Position numbers and translations under genes: made by a program
Notes under the pieces: generated by a model
What the model saw: only the letters and a program-made list of their open reading frames with translations
Told to the model about the DNA's origin: nothing
Database searches by the model: none
In this document: piece after piece, positions 48,495 through 58,205 of the stretch
Layout of the letters: the number at the start of each line of letters is the position of its first letter
Position numbering within the stretch: the stretch's first letter is position 1
DNA from: Sycobia sp. Sy_11
Lineage: Eukaryota > Arthropoda > Insecta > Hymenoptera > Epichrysomallidae
NCBI GenBank assembly: GCA_018907035.1
Contig: JACCIC010000135.1
Location: 620,001 to 684,000 of the forward strand
Direction: 5' to 3'
Length of the DNA: 64,000 bases

Positions 48495-51400
48495 TTAGTC
48501 GGCCCATTGACGGGCGCGGGTCTGGGCCCGAGTGCGGCGGGGGGATTGGTCCCGCGGCGGGATTGAGCGTCCGTGCTTCCTGGGGCGACCTACTTTTCGC
48601 CTCACCAGGTGCACGTCGTTATGGCAGGCGGCTCCGCTGTTATCGGGCTCCGCAGGGGCTCGCGCTTGGGTTCTTCGACGGGCTACGATTCGCGTCCTAC
48701 GCGGCCTCCCTAATCTACGCGGTGCGATATCGGTCTTAGATCGCGTGGCATTGCCCGCGGGGGTATCGCTTCGCACGCTTGTATCGGAATTACAATGAGG
48801 CGCGTCGTCGGGGCGCCGTACGCTCACCAGTGGTGTTACAATGCGGGTTCGCTCGCTCGCCTCGACATTACAATTTGACGCATCGCGGTCACGCTCTTCG
48901 CCCGAAGGCTCTTCCGTGTCGGAACTGCTATCATCTTCGGGGTCGTGATCTCGATGGTAGGGCTTCAGGTCGGCGACGTGATGCTTACCAGCATCTCTTC
49001 CCGTAGAGTCGATCAGTCGATAAACATTCGTGCCGAATTTCTCCGTGATGGTAAAGGGCCCGTCGAATTTTGGGGCCAGTTTGGCGCTGACGCCCTGTAT
49101 GCCTGACGAGAGGATGCGATTACGCCGCCATACGCGATCGCCAATCGCGTAATGCACGTCGCGACGTCTCGCATTATAATAGCGAGCTTGCTTTGCCTGC
49201 GCTTTCTGCGAGTTTTCCGCTGCCTTTAGATGGAGATCAGATAATTTCTCCATGCGCTCTTTCCAATGTTGTAGAGCAGCCTCTTCTTGCGCAATCTGTG
49301 CGCGCTGCTCCTCCTGGCGACGATGTGTGCCAGGGGCTGAGGGGTGACGACCCGTGTTAAGGAAGGCCGGACTTACGCCAATGGAGTCTTGTACGGATGT
49401 ATTGTACGCGAACATCAGCTCGGCGATGTGCGCATCCCAAGTACTGTGAGACTCCTCAATGAAGGCGATTATCGCGGTCTTCAGAGTCCTATTGACCCTC
49501 TCTACCGGATTGGCTTGAGCGTGATAAGGAGGTATCGTGGAATGCTCCACCCCACGCTCCACAAGGAATTTCTCAATGATTTTATTACGAAATTCGGTGC
49601 CATTGTCCGATAGGAATACTTCGGGCGTACCAAAGCGTAAGAATACGCGATCTTTCAACTCGCGGCGAATCGTTTGCGCATTCGCCTTTCTGATGGGAAT
49701 ACATTCTACCCAGCGAGTGAATAGATCCATGAAGACGAGCAAATACTCGTATCCCCGGGTAGATCGCGGAAATGGACCCATCACATCTCCAGCTACTATT
49801 TCCCAAGGGCGGGTGACCGTTCGATGGCCCATCAGGCCAGCTGGTGCAGTCTGCTGTACCTTACATTGTTGGCACACGGTGCAGTCACGGACAAATTGTG
49901 TCACATCTTTGTGCATTGATGGCCAATAGTATGATCGTGCAATTCGGTCATATGTTTTATGGCGTCCGAAATGACCAACTGTGGGCTCCTCATGACATTC
50001 ATGAAGAACGGTACGACGATCTTCTTTAGGCACGACTAACTTCCACGCATCCTGGTCGTCTACTAAATCTTCGACGGCCGGATCGGGACGGTAGTAGTAT
50101 AGTCGCTGCCCAACGACTTTCCACCATGGGAGGTTGGTCGGATCGCTCACCAGTTTCTTACGAAGGCGCAAATACCAGGGGTCTCGCACATCGGTGACGC
50201 CGAGAGAGGCGACTTCGCAGGTCGGCTCGTCTTCGTACAAACGGGAGAGGGCGTCTGGTACGCAATTCAAGGTACCTTTCCGATGGATGACTTCGTAGTC
50301 GAATCCCTGCAATTCCAAGGCCCAACGGGCGAGTCTGCCCGTGGGGTTGCGCAATGAGTGCAGCCAACGAAGGCTGCTGTGATCGGTTATCACCTGGAAG
50401 TGATAGCCCTCGACGTACGGGCGGAATTTACGCACAGCCCATAACACGGCGAGGCACTCGCGTTCGGTGACCGAATAGTTACGCTCAGCCGCAGTCATCG
50501 TGCGACTAGCGTAGGAGAGCACGCGCTCCACGCCATCAACGGCTTGCGTGAGCACGGCGCCTAGTCCTGAGTCGCTGGCGTCCGTTTGGATGACGAACGT
50601 TTTTCCAAACGACGGTCGAGAAAGGACGGGTGCAGATGCGACGAGCGCCCGGATTTGTTCGAAGGCTTGCTGTTGCTCTTCTCCCCAATGGTACTTGATG
50701 TTCTTCTTGGTTAATCGGGTGAGAGGCTCAGCAAGCGTTGCGAAGTTCTCTAAGAACTTGCGATACCAGGACGCAAGGCCTAAAAACCTACGGAGCTGCT
50801 TGAGGTTCTTTGGTGCGGCGTAAGTCAAGATTGGTGCAATCTTATCCGGATCGGGTCGAAAACCGTCACGATCCACGAGGACGCCGAGGAACCGTACCTC
50901 CGCGAGTCCGAATTTACTCTTCTGCCGATTGATGGTCAAGCCGGCATCGGAAATCCGTCTCAGGATATGTTCGAGCCACCTGAGGTGCTCGTCAAAGCTC
51001 TCCGTAGCGATGATCACATCATCGAGGTAGGCGAAGGCCACCGGCTCCATTTCAGGGCCGATCAGCTTATCGCTTAACTGCTGAAAGGTGGCAGGGCCAC
51101 CGGCGACACCATATGGCATACGGGTCCATTCGAATAACCCCATGCCTGGAACCGTGAAGGCAGAGAGGTGTCGCGATTCCTCACGAAGAGGGACCTGATG
51201 GTAGGCGCTGCTGAGGTCCAGGGTGGAGATGTATCGCGCATTTCTCAGTTTCCGTAAGATTACGTCCATGTAAGGAAGCGGGTACGCGCTGACCTTGGAC
51301 ACGGAATTCAATTTGCGATAGTCCACACAGAATCGGTAGCTCCCATCGCTCTTGCGAACCATCACGACGGGGCTAGACCATTCGCTGGTTGACCTGCGAA

Positions 51401-52256
51401 TTACGCCCTGATCAAGCATCTTGCGAACTTGCGCATGCATTTCCAGCTCTATCTTCTGAGAGACCGGATAATAACGCTGCTTAATCGGCTTAGCATCGCC
51501 GACATCGATCACGTGGTCGGTCAGATGTGTGCAGCCCAGAGGCTGATCAGCCGGAGGCAGCATCCGGTCGAGGAGTTCCTCGAGAGCTCGGCGTTGACTA
51601 TCGTCAATATCGGCCAAGCCTATAGAGGCAAGCGAATACGCCGAGGTAACTGAGACGGTGCAGAGTTGTAACGGAACGAAATCCGCAGCACCCTCGATCG
51701 ACATGGTGTTGTCGCGCGGGTGGATGACCGCATTGAAGGCGCGGTAGAAGTCTGCACCGAGCAGACAGTCATTTTCCAAGTCTGGAATTATGATGACGTC
51801 TAGCTCCATTTCTACGTCTGCTATGGCAAACGGAAGGGCCACCTGGCCTATTATCGGCTCAATTTTTCCCGTGGCGAGTCGAGCGCCAGATCCAGGGAAG
51901 GGTCGAACTAGACGACCGAGGGCAGATGCAATCTGCAGGCCGATTGCTCCGAGAGCTGTACGAGCAGCCCCTGCATCTAGCAGTGCATGAATGCGAAACT
52001 CGCCTATGCCTACCTGTACCCACCATCGTGAATACCGATCGGGGTCGACACTTGTGGTTGAGTCAGCGGAGTCACGGTCGTGATGCTCCTCCTTTACAGA
52101 CAGGAGGGGGCAATCATCATTACCCTGTGTCCTCGCAGCTGCATGCTGATCTTCAGAGGTCTCACGGAGCGTAGGGGCGAGTTGGACCTCAATTACTCGC
52201 CCTTTTTCGCATTTCCCGAACACTCGGGACAGCTGCGCAAGGTGTGGCCAGGCCAA
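48495..52256 (-). CDS. pol: Pol polyprotein of Gypsy-2
   Basis: 1253 codons with no stop; it starts upstream of any ATG and overlaps gag by 64 bases in the -1 frame, so it is made as Gag-Pol. Domains (residues of this frame): aspartic protease about 75-180 with D94-A95-G96 in place of the usual DTG/DSG; RT about 260-450 (D347, YLDD 410-413); RNase H about 555-640 (D559, E600, D625); integrase zinc H762-H766-C792-C795; integrase core D824, D884, E919 (D,D35E); GPY/F module near 1060-1070. The 1180-1253 tail is highly basic with GRPRR 1183-1187 and GRPRK 1223-1227, like AT-hooks. All catalytic residues except the altered protease triad are present. Confidence 0.9.
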   Translation of the reverse strand: MAWPHLAQLSRVFGKCEKGRVIEVQLAPTLRETSEDQHAAARTQGNDDCPLLSVKEEHHDRDSADSTTSVDPDRYSRWWVQVGIGEFRIHALLDAGAARTALGAIGLQIASALGRLVRPFPGSGARLATGKIEPIIGQVALPFAIADVEMELDVIIIPDLENDCLLGADFYRAFNAVIHPRDNTMSIEGAADFVPLQLCTVSVTSAYSLASIGLADIDDSQRRALEELLDRMLPPADQPLGCTHLTDHVIDVGDAKPIKQRYYPVSQKIELEMHAQVRKMLDQGVIRRSTSEWSSPVVMVRKSDGSYRFCVDYRKLNSVSKVSAYPLPYMDVILRKLRNARYISTLDLSSAYHQVPLREESRHLSAFTVPGMGLFEWTRMPYGVAGGPATFQQLSDKLIGPEMEPVAFAYLDDVIIATESFDEHLRWLEHILRRISDAGLTINRQKSKFGLAEVRFLGVLVDRDGFRPDPDKIAPILTYAAPKNLKQLRRFLGLASWYRKFLENFATLAEPLTRLTKKNIKYHWGEEQQQAFEQIRALVASAPVLSRPSFGKTFVIQTDASDSGLGAVLTQAVDGVERVLSYASRTMTAAERNYSVTERECLAVLWAVRKFRPYVEGYHFQVITDHSSLRWLHSLRNPTGRLARWALELQGFDYEVIHRKGTLNCVPDALSRLYEDEPTCEVASLGVTDVRDPWYLRLRKKLVSDPTNLPWWKVVGQRLYYYRPDPAVEDLVDDQDAWKLVVPKEDRRTVLHECHEEPTVGHFGRHKTYDRIARSYYWPSMHKDVTQFVRDCTVCQQCKVQQTAPAGLMGHRTVTRPWEIVAGDVMGPFPRSTRGYEYLLVFMDLFTRWVECIPIRKANAQTIRRELKDRVFLRFGTPEVFLSDNGTEFRNKIIEKFLVERGVEHSTIPPYHAQANPVERVNRTLKTAIIAFIEESHSTWDAHIAELMFAYNTSVQDSIGVSPAFLNTGRHPSAPGTHRRQEEQRAQIAQEEAALQHWKERMEKLSDLHLKAAENSQKAQAKQARYYNARRRDVHYAIGDRVWRRNRILSSGIQGVSAKLAPKFDGPFTITEKFGTNVYRLIDSTGRDAGKHHVADLKPYHRDHDPEDDSSSDTEEPSGEERDRDASNCNVEASERTRIVTPLVSVRRPDDAPHCNSDTSVRSDTPAGNATRSKTDIAPRRLGRPRRTRIVARRRTQARAPAEPDNSGAACHNDVHLVRRKVGRPRKHGRSIPPRDQSPRRTRAQTRARQWAD
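48562..48720 (-). other. AT-hook-like tail of integrase
   Basis: The code for the two basic motifs lies near 48690-48715 (LGRPRRTR) and 48571-48591 (KVGRPRKHGR). The second has the canonical GRP core flanked by basic residues, as in minor-groove AT-hooks. The decayed relative Gypsy-1 ends with KRGWPRN at the same place. It could tether integrase to AT-rich DNA. Confidence 0.6.
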
Positions 52257-54157
52257 CTACAGCCCCAGCACAAGAACCGCGGATCAGGACCTGCTGTCCG
52301 ACCTTTGTTCTTGTCACTGAGGGGCTCGTGCACCAGCTTTCCTTTGAAGGAGGGCTTCCTCTCCGACTTAGGTGAGGTCGACGCTCTGGTTTTTCCTGTA
52401 CGCGGCGACCTCGGGCGTGAATCGCGACCGCTCCTCTTCGGGATAAGGGCTGCGACGCCTGGCGCCTCTAAATCAGGTGAGGTGGCTCTAAAGCCAGCCT
52501 CTTGTAAAACTTCTCGCACCAGAGCTTTGAAGTTGGGCGGCTTCACGTCCACGGCCGCGATTCTTGGTTTCGGGCGCGTTCGAGACGTGTCGGCCGCATG
52601 GAAGGCCACTTCGGGCATTATGCAGTCCTCAGGTGATGGCGGTGGCTTATAATTTCGCTCCGCATCGAGGACGCATTCGGCCTCTCGAGCAAGCTCGATT
52701 AGCCGATTGACGCTCGTAATCTTCTCCCGCGGAACTAACTTCTGTATCTCCGGGAGTAGATTACGGTATATCAGGGCGAGTTGCTTGTCGTCCAACCATG
52801 GTTCTTCGAACCGATTGAGAATCGTTAACAAACAAAACACGTAGTCACGTGTTGGCTCGCGCTTCGCCTGCGTACGCCGCTGCGCTTCGCTGATTAGCTC
52901 AGCTTGGAAGCGTCGATCGACGCCGTAGCAGCTCCGGGCTGCGTGGCAGAACTCTTGCCACGTGGTCCAGTCTTTCCGAGATAGACGGTACCAATGCAGG
53001 GCGACACCGTCGAGGAGCTCCGTCATGGCATTGAGCATGTCCTCGTCTGTGAGCGGTGTCAACCTGCGACATTCCGCGATCCTTTGCAGAAATTCTTCTA
53101 CACTTTTCCCCTTGGCACCATTGAATCTAATTTTCCATTGGCGCACGGTCTTACCAATATCCGTGCGCTGGGCCAAGGTGCTTGACAGCGTTGATCGCGT
53201 TGTATTCGCGGGCGAGCTCATCACATCTCGATCCATGTGATGTCCCCCCCTTCCAGGCCCTTGGTACCGAGGGTGGCAAGGAGCCGAAACCGTAGGCTCG
53301 CCGGTCGACCCTACAAACCTATTATTGTTGAGGTTTTTGTCACTTTCCACGTATTGCAGATCGTACGTGTCTTGGAAAGTGACACGGTCGCGTCGCGCCG
53401 ATTTCTGCAGCTGCTGCTGGATGCTGGCTAGCGTAGCGTGCATCTCACTTTGCCTCTGCTGCAAATCTTGGACAGTGCAGTTTTGGTGTTGCATCCAAGT
53501 TTGCAGCATATTTTGCAGGCCATGTAATCCCTGACGAAGGTTTACATGGTTTTCGAGGTCAGTCGGTTGAGGCTCGACTATTGTATTTGTCGCCTGAGAT
53601 GCGACTTGGGTTCGACGTGTGGTGTCATCCTTGACACCCGAGTCGAGAGGCGTAATTACGCTCGTGGTGGCTGCCTGAATCGGCGATTCGTTGGCAGTGC
53701 TCCATGCGAGCGGTTCATGCCTGTTCATCTCGGCCAAATTGAAGTCGATCAGATTTTGTATTTGGTGATCGACAGCTGTTGTTATATTTCTTTGATCTGT
53801 GCTCGGGTAAATTTCCCGAGCCTGCTGTATGTCAGCTGATCCGTCCGCTTGTTCGGCGTACGTCGCTTCCATTCGATCCAAAATATAAGTTTTTGTTGCG
53901 TCGCGCATTGTCGAGGTGACGATTATCTTTAACAGATTTTTATCTCTTCGCATGCGTGTTTTTATACTATCACTGTCACTCTCGCATTCCACAAAATCTC
54001 CTGGGCTATAATTTCCTGCTAGTCTATGGTATAGCCTAGCAGCCCTTTGAAACGGGGAACCCTCATTTTTTAATTCTAGTTCCGCTGTAATTAGGTTTGT
54101 TTCTTCCTCACATAGGCTTTGAAGCCAGTCGTTAAATTCGTTTGGCGGATTTGCCAT
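52193..54157 (-). CDS. gag: Gag polyprotein of Gypsy-2
   Basis: 654 aa, ATG at 54157. N-terminal region is a short helical domain with DWLQSL; the middle is Gln-rich (about residues 215-265). A capsid-like domain follows with VRQWKIRFNGAKGKSVEEF, WTTWQEFCHAARSCYG and RDYVFCLLTILNRFEEPW, the Ty3-type Gag signature. The end has a CCHC zinc knuckle C630-x2-C633-x4-H638-x4-C643 (CWGCSWPGHTLRSC). The stop is at 52193-52195. Gag should form the particle and package the RNA. Gypsy-1 Gag is a diverged homologue. Confidence 0.9.
   Translation of the reverse strand: MANPPNEFNDWLQSLCEEETNLITAELELKNEGSPFQRAARLYHRLAGNYSPGDFVECESDSDSIKTRMRRDKNLLKIIVTSTMRDATKTYILDRMEATYAEQADGSADIQQAREIYPSTDQRNITTAVDHQIQNLIDFNLAEMNRHEPLAWSTANESPIQAATTSVITPLDSGVKDDTTRRTQVASQATNTIVEPQPTDLENHVNLRQGLHGLQNMLQTWMQHQNCTVQDLQQRQSEMHATLASIQQQLQKSARRDRVTFQDTYDLQYVESDKNLNNNRFVGSTGEPTVSAPCHPRYQGPGRGGHHMDRDVMSSPANTTRSTLSSTLAQRTDIGKTVRQWKIRFNGAKGKSVEEFLQRIAECRRLTPLTDEDMLNAMTELLDGVALHWYRLSRKDWTTWQEFCHAARSCYGVDRRFQAELISEAQRRTQAKREPTRDYVFCLLTILNRFEEPWLDDKQLALIYRNLLPEIQKLVPREKITSVNRLIELAREAECVLDAERNYKPPPSPEDCIMPEVAFHAADTSRTRPKPRIAAVDVKPPNFKALVREVLQEAGFRATSPDLEAPGVAALIPKRSGRDSRPRSPRTGKTRASTSPKSERKPSFKGKLVHEPLSDKNKGRTAGPDPRFLCWGCSWPGHTLRSCPECSGNAKKGE
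52202..52208 (-). promoter_or_regulatory. Candidate -1 frameshift site, gag-pol
   Basis: Minus strand G-AAA-AAG in the gag frame (within AATGCGAAAAAGGGCGAG), seven bases before the gag stop. Slipping back one base on AAG puts ribosomes into the pol frame at once. The frame arithmetic (gag codons start at positions 1 mod 3, pol at 2 mod 3 on this strand) requires a -1 shift somewhere in 52256-52193. The heptamer is not the strongest known type. Confidence 0.5.
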
Positions 54158-56159
54158 CTTTTATTTCTTTTCGTTGAAAATTAGAAGAAGACAACCGAAC
54201 AAACGGAAAAAGAAAAAAAAATACAACGTGAGAAAAATTAGAGCGTTACAGCCAAAGTTTTCGATTAAATAATTAAAAGCAAATAATTAAAAGCCGGCAA
54301 TCTCAAGAGATAGTGGAGTGCGAGGGCGAAAACGCAAAAATTAGGGGCGACTGACGCAAAAAAAACAGAAAATATAAGAGAAAAAGGATTCAACAATTTT
54401 CAAAAATTGTCAAAAAATTCTCCAAAAATTTTTCCAGAATTCTTATTTCGGCTTTCGGATTCTCGAGTTTCCAAAAAAAGATTTATTTTGAAACTGTAAT
54501 AGTTTTTTCCTTTTTATATTTTTTAAGCAATGTAAAAAAAAATACAAAAATATAAAGAGAAAAAAAAAAAAGGAGAGAAAAAAAATTAAAAAAAAAAATT
54601 TAATTTTAGTTTTCAAAGAAAAAATTTTTAATTTTTAGTTCTCGGAGAGAAAAAAAAAATTTTAATTTTTTGTTTTCAAAAGAAAAAAATTTTTAATTTT
54701 TAGTTTTCGAAAGAAAAAAAAAATTTTCAATTTTTATTTTTCCAAAAAAAAAAAAAAAAAAATTTTAATTTTTATTTTTCGGAAAAAAAAAAAAAAAAAA
54801 AAAAATTTTCAATTTTTAGTTTTCCAAAAAAAAAAAATTTTTTAAATTTTAATTTTAAAAAAAAAAAAAAATTTTAATTTTTAGTTTTCGGAAAAAAAAA
54901 AAAAATTTCAATTTTTAGTTTTCAAAAAAAAAAATTTTAATTTTTAGTTTTCGGAAGAAAAAAAAAAATTTTAATTTTTAGTTTTCGGAAGAAAAAAAAA
55001 ATTTTCAATTTTTAGTTTTCCAAAAAAAAAAAAAAAAAAAAAAATTTTTAATTTTAGTTTTCAAAAAAAAAAAATTTTAATTTTTAGTTTTCGGAAGAAA
55101 AAAAAATTTTCAATTTTTAGTTTTCCAAAAAAAAAAAAATTTTTTAATTTTAGTTCTCAAAAAAAAAAAAAAAAAAAAATTTTAATTTTTAATTTTCGGA
55201 AAAAAAAAAATTTAAATTTTTAGTTTTCCAAAAAAAAAAAAAATTTTAAATTTTAGTTTTCAAAAAAAAAAAAAATTTTAATTTTTCATTTATACTGCAC
55301 AAATATTAGAGATATTACAATATCAAAATGAAGATCCGAAAGCGAAAAGCATAAAGGAAATAATCAATTTTGATCAAATTAAATTGAAAGCAAAGAAAAA
55401 TTTGCGTTAGTGGCATGTACACTGTATGTACAGCGTAGAGTCGCGGTGGTGTGTGTATGTGAGTATACACAGATCGCTGACTTCGCTATTTATAATCGAC
55501 TATGTGTAATGATGAGAACTTTTAATTATATTTAATTTACACTAAATGTTCCTTATGCCTGTAACGGCGAAAATGTTATTATTATATTATAATGGCGAAT
55601 GTGAATCTATTTATATCAGTTATATTTTCATATTACGCTATCTTAAAAATTAATTATTGATTAATTTTAGTTTAGCTTAGATGGAATTCACATATTTAAT
55701 TTAAGCTAAATTTTAAAGTTACATCCACTTAATATATATATATATATATATCAATATTATATAAATTAATGTATATGTGTCTATTTAACTTAAAATTAGT
55801 TTTGCTTGAAAAACTGCACAAATATTATATTACCGTATTCGGCATTATATTTCATTTGTGCTGCTTTTCAGCCGCTTTCGCCGAATTGCCGTTGGCCTTG
55901 GCCGACTTCGAGAGTGTTTACATCTACGAGCTCGCAACGTAAACACTCGCGATGTGCTGTGCGTTCGCACTCTGTAGTATTACAATTTTCAATATAATAA
56001 AATTATTAAATTATTTTTGCGCATCCGCGTCACTTGCGAATATTCGCCGGGGCACTGTAATATAATATATTATTACATATATATTATAAAATGTATATAT
56101 GCAATAATATATATAAAGATATATAAAATATTTTTATATAAAGTGCGATCCCGAGATCG
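54158..56159 (-). other. Long 5' leader of Gypsy-2
   Basis: About 2.0 kb between PBS and gag ATG, with no recognisable gene. It is AT-rich, contains a (TA)n at 55730-55751, and is dominated by the tandem A/T array at 54540-55290. Such a long leader is unusual for the group and many short ATGs in it would hinder scanning, suggesting splicing, shunting or internal initiation. Confidence 0.7.
54540..55290 (-). repeat. A/T tandem array in the Gypsy-2 leader
   Basis: About 20 imperfect units of roughly 34 bp. Each on the plus strand is an A-run, then TTTTAATTTTTAGTTTTC and GGAAG, CCAAA or CAAAA before the next A-run. Two alternating unit endings (CGGAAG and CCAAAA) suggest a higher-order unit. 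In the transcript the units would be U-runs separated by AACUAAAAAUU. Confidence 0.85.
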
Positions 56160-56171
56160 CGTTGGGCGCCA
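56160..56171 (-). promoter_or_regulatory. Primer-binding site, tRNA-Lys type
   Basis: Minus strand TGGCGCCCAACG directly after the 5' LTR. This complements the 3' end of insect tRNA-Lys(CUU) (…CGTTGGGCGCCA) over 12 bases; beyond that the match breaks. Confidence 0.85.
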
Positions 56172-57129
56172 TGTAACGGTGCGCGTGTCCGCCTCGAGCA
56201 CGAGGACGGCGGGCACGGCCGTTGCAAATTCGTGCCCGGCTGGGCTTAGCCCCGAAGGATTTCGGCAAGGGAGAGGGGCGGTTCGCGAGGGGCGAATATC
56301 GCGTTCGGGATTGCGCGTGAGGTAGGGCGGCTAACGGACCACACACGAAATAATAAAATAAAAAAATAGTTAAAATTCCAACAAGGTTTAATAACGCCGT
56401 GCAACCAAGACTACAACGCAGCGCCTATATATGAGGCGTGCGGGACGCAGGCCGAGGGTCGCCGGGGCGACGGCGCGCGGGGCGTTCGGGAAGAGAGAGA
56501 GAGAGAGAGAGAAAACAGGAGCTGCCACTTACAGCGTTTCGAGACTCGATGACTCCGCAGCGCGTAATCCCTGCACTCGTGCGGCAGCAGCACCTTCCTT
56601 CGCCGGGAGCGGTGGTGACGTCGACGTCCGGAGACCCCGGGATGGGGCGGCTATTCCGCGGAGGCGGGGTCGGACGACAAGTCGTCCGCTCGGACTCTTG
56701 CCCGGCGCGTGTGCACCGCACACACCCACAACACTGTGGCACAGAACGGCGATCCAGTCAAGCACCCTCCCCGAAGACGAGGTACGAGACGAGGGAAACA
56801 CTCGACACACAAGGTGTCCCCGCACGCCGTAAGTTATGACGCGACCGTGGCGAGATGCCAAAGCAGAAACAAAACGGGCACGAAAGGCCGGTTGCGACGC
56901 GTGCGTGCTCTTCGCGGCTCTCTGTCTGTCTAAATCGCGCGCGTGGCTGTCTCTCCCCACTCCCCGCTCTCTCTCTCACTTACCTCTCCGCCGGTGGTTG
57001 TGCGTCGGCCTGAAACATACAAACGTTCTTACATATAAATATACAGATAAATATGTACATGCTACGACTGGAGAGAGAGCAACGGGACGGGGAAGGCAGG
57101 CGCACGCAGTGCTTGCGTTCCTCGTCACA
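56172..57129 (-). repeat. 5' LTR of Gypsy-2
   Basis: 958 bp, identical by eye to 46244-47199 except for two extra bases in the (GA)n tract near 56490-56512. TATATA at 56426-56432 on the minus strand would place transcription start near 56400, with the poly(A) side toward 56172. Confidence 0.95.
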
Positions 57130-57133
57130 ATAC

Positions 57134-58205
57134 TAATATGTAATATACTCTGGTAAATGAATAAATAAATAAATAAAAATAAGAATTTACCAGAGCTAAA
57201 TCAAGTAAGTGAAAAAAAAGTTTTCCATACATTTAGTAGATTTTCTAATCGTTTCTGCCAATGAAAATTGTCTATCTATGTTGTCAATCCCTCCCATATT
57301 TTTATTGTAGTCCACTATACATATTGGTTTTATAATATCTTTATTAATACTCTAATATTTCTTCCCTGTCCTTGAGTAACCAATTTCATAGACTGTTGTT
57401 ATCATGTAAACTTCTCTCTTGGCCATCCACTTTATTGCTAACCATGAATAGGTATGGACTACTTTAAAGTCACGGTGGTTTAATTTACTGACAAGCTTGG
57501 GCATTCCTTTTCTGTTTTTCTTCAAGGTCTCACACGTACCTGTATCTTTGCCATGGAGAAAATTAGCACGTAGAGAAGCGAGTACCAATTATCTATGAAG
57601 ATAACGTGACCTATGTTGAAATATGGTGTTAGGAAATCAACTATTATATCTCCAGAAATTCCCAAATCAAATTTTTCATATTTTGTATCTGCTCCTATAT
57701 AGATAATGAATCACAATAGGTATACAGTCTCACAATCAACCAATTCGAAATACTTTCTATCAAAGCTGTGTCTTTTCGAGAGTAAGTATTGCTTGAACTT
57801 TAATCTTGATTTCCACAGCATCAAACTTTCATCAATGCAAAGGTTTTTCCCAGGATGCAAAGTAGAGGAAAATTTCTGATTTAGAAAATATATTACAAGT
57901 TTAATTTTCCTCAGAGGGTGGTTCTTGTAGGGTGATGCATTGTCCCTATTATTTTCAAAATGCAGAAAACGTAAAATTTGGAGATATCTATTACGGGTCA
58001 TATATTTTCTGAATATTGGAGTGGATAATAGAGGATCCATACTCTAATAATCTTTGGCATTACACTTACGAACATGGTTGATGTTGATAGTTTGAGCAAG
58101 AAATATGCGCAATTCTGCTACTGTTATATCTTTCCATGGAGGCATATTAGAATGGAATGAATCGGAACTTTGCTTCTGAAAGAGATTTGTTTATTCAAAA
58201 ATTAC
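57134..58205 (-). pseudogene. piggyBac transposase, catalytic part, broken
   Basis: Minus strand reads WKDITVAELRIFLA near 58140, a TAG at about 58048 where YWS is usual, then MDPLLSTPIFRKYMTRNRYL, FLHFENNRDN, FLNQKFSSTLHPGKNLCIDE and SLMLWKSRLKFKQYLLSKR (58040-57711), all strongly piggyBac-like. After a break at 57590-57710 come LHGKDTGTCETLKKNRKGMP and MAKREVYMITT (57588-57352). A further frameshift leads to VDYNKNMGGIDNIDRQFSLA near 57300-57240 and FFHLLDLALVN near 57190. The first catalytic Asp (SIDE-like CIDE) and the DYN motif are kept. The true N-terminus and right-hand TTAA end are not recognisable. Confidence 0.85.

Larger units (their letters stand above)
46244..57129 (-). mobile_element. 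Complete Ty3/Gypsy retrotransposon (Gypsy-2)
   Basis: 10,886-bp element on the minus strand. LTRs at 56172-57129 (5') and 46244-47199 (3') match by eye except for one two-base difference in a (GA)n run. Target duplication ATAC is at 46240-46243 and 57130-57133. PBS and PPT are both present and abut the LTRs. Gag, Pol (by -1 frameshift) and a third ORF are open. It sits inside the piggyBac relic. Nearly identical LTRs and open frames point to very recent insertion. The PBS type and the integrase style recall the Osvaldo/Ulysses-type Gypsy elements of flies, but that assignment is tentative. Confidence 0.95.

Noticed and set aside
54460..55300. Multiple poly(A) tails of processed inserts
   Set aside because: The A-runs recur at regular ~34-bp spacing with conserved linkers, so it is a tandem array.
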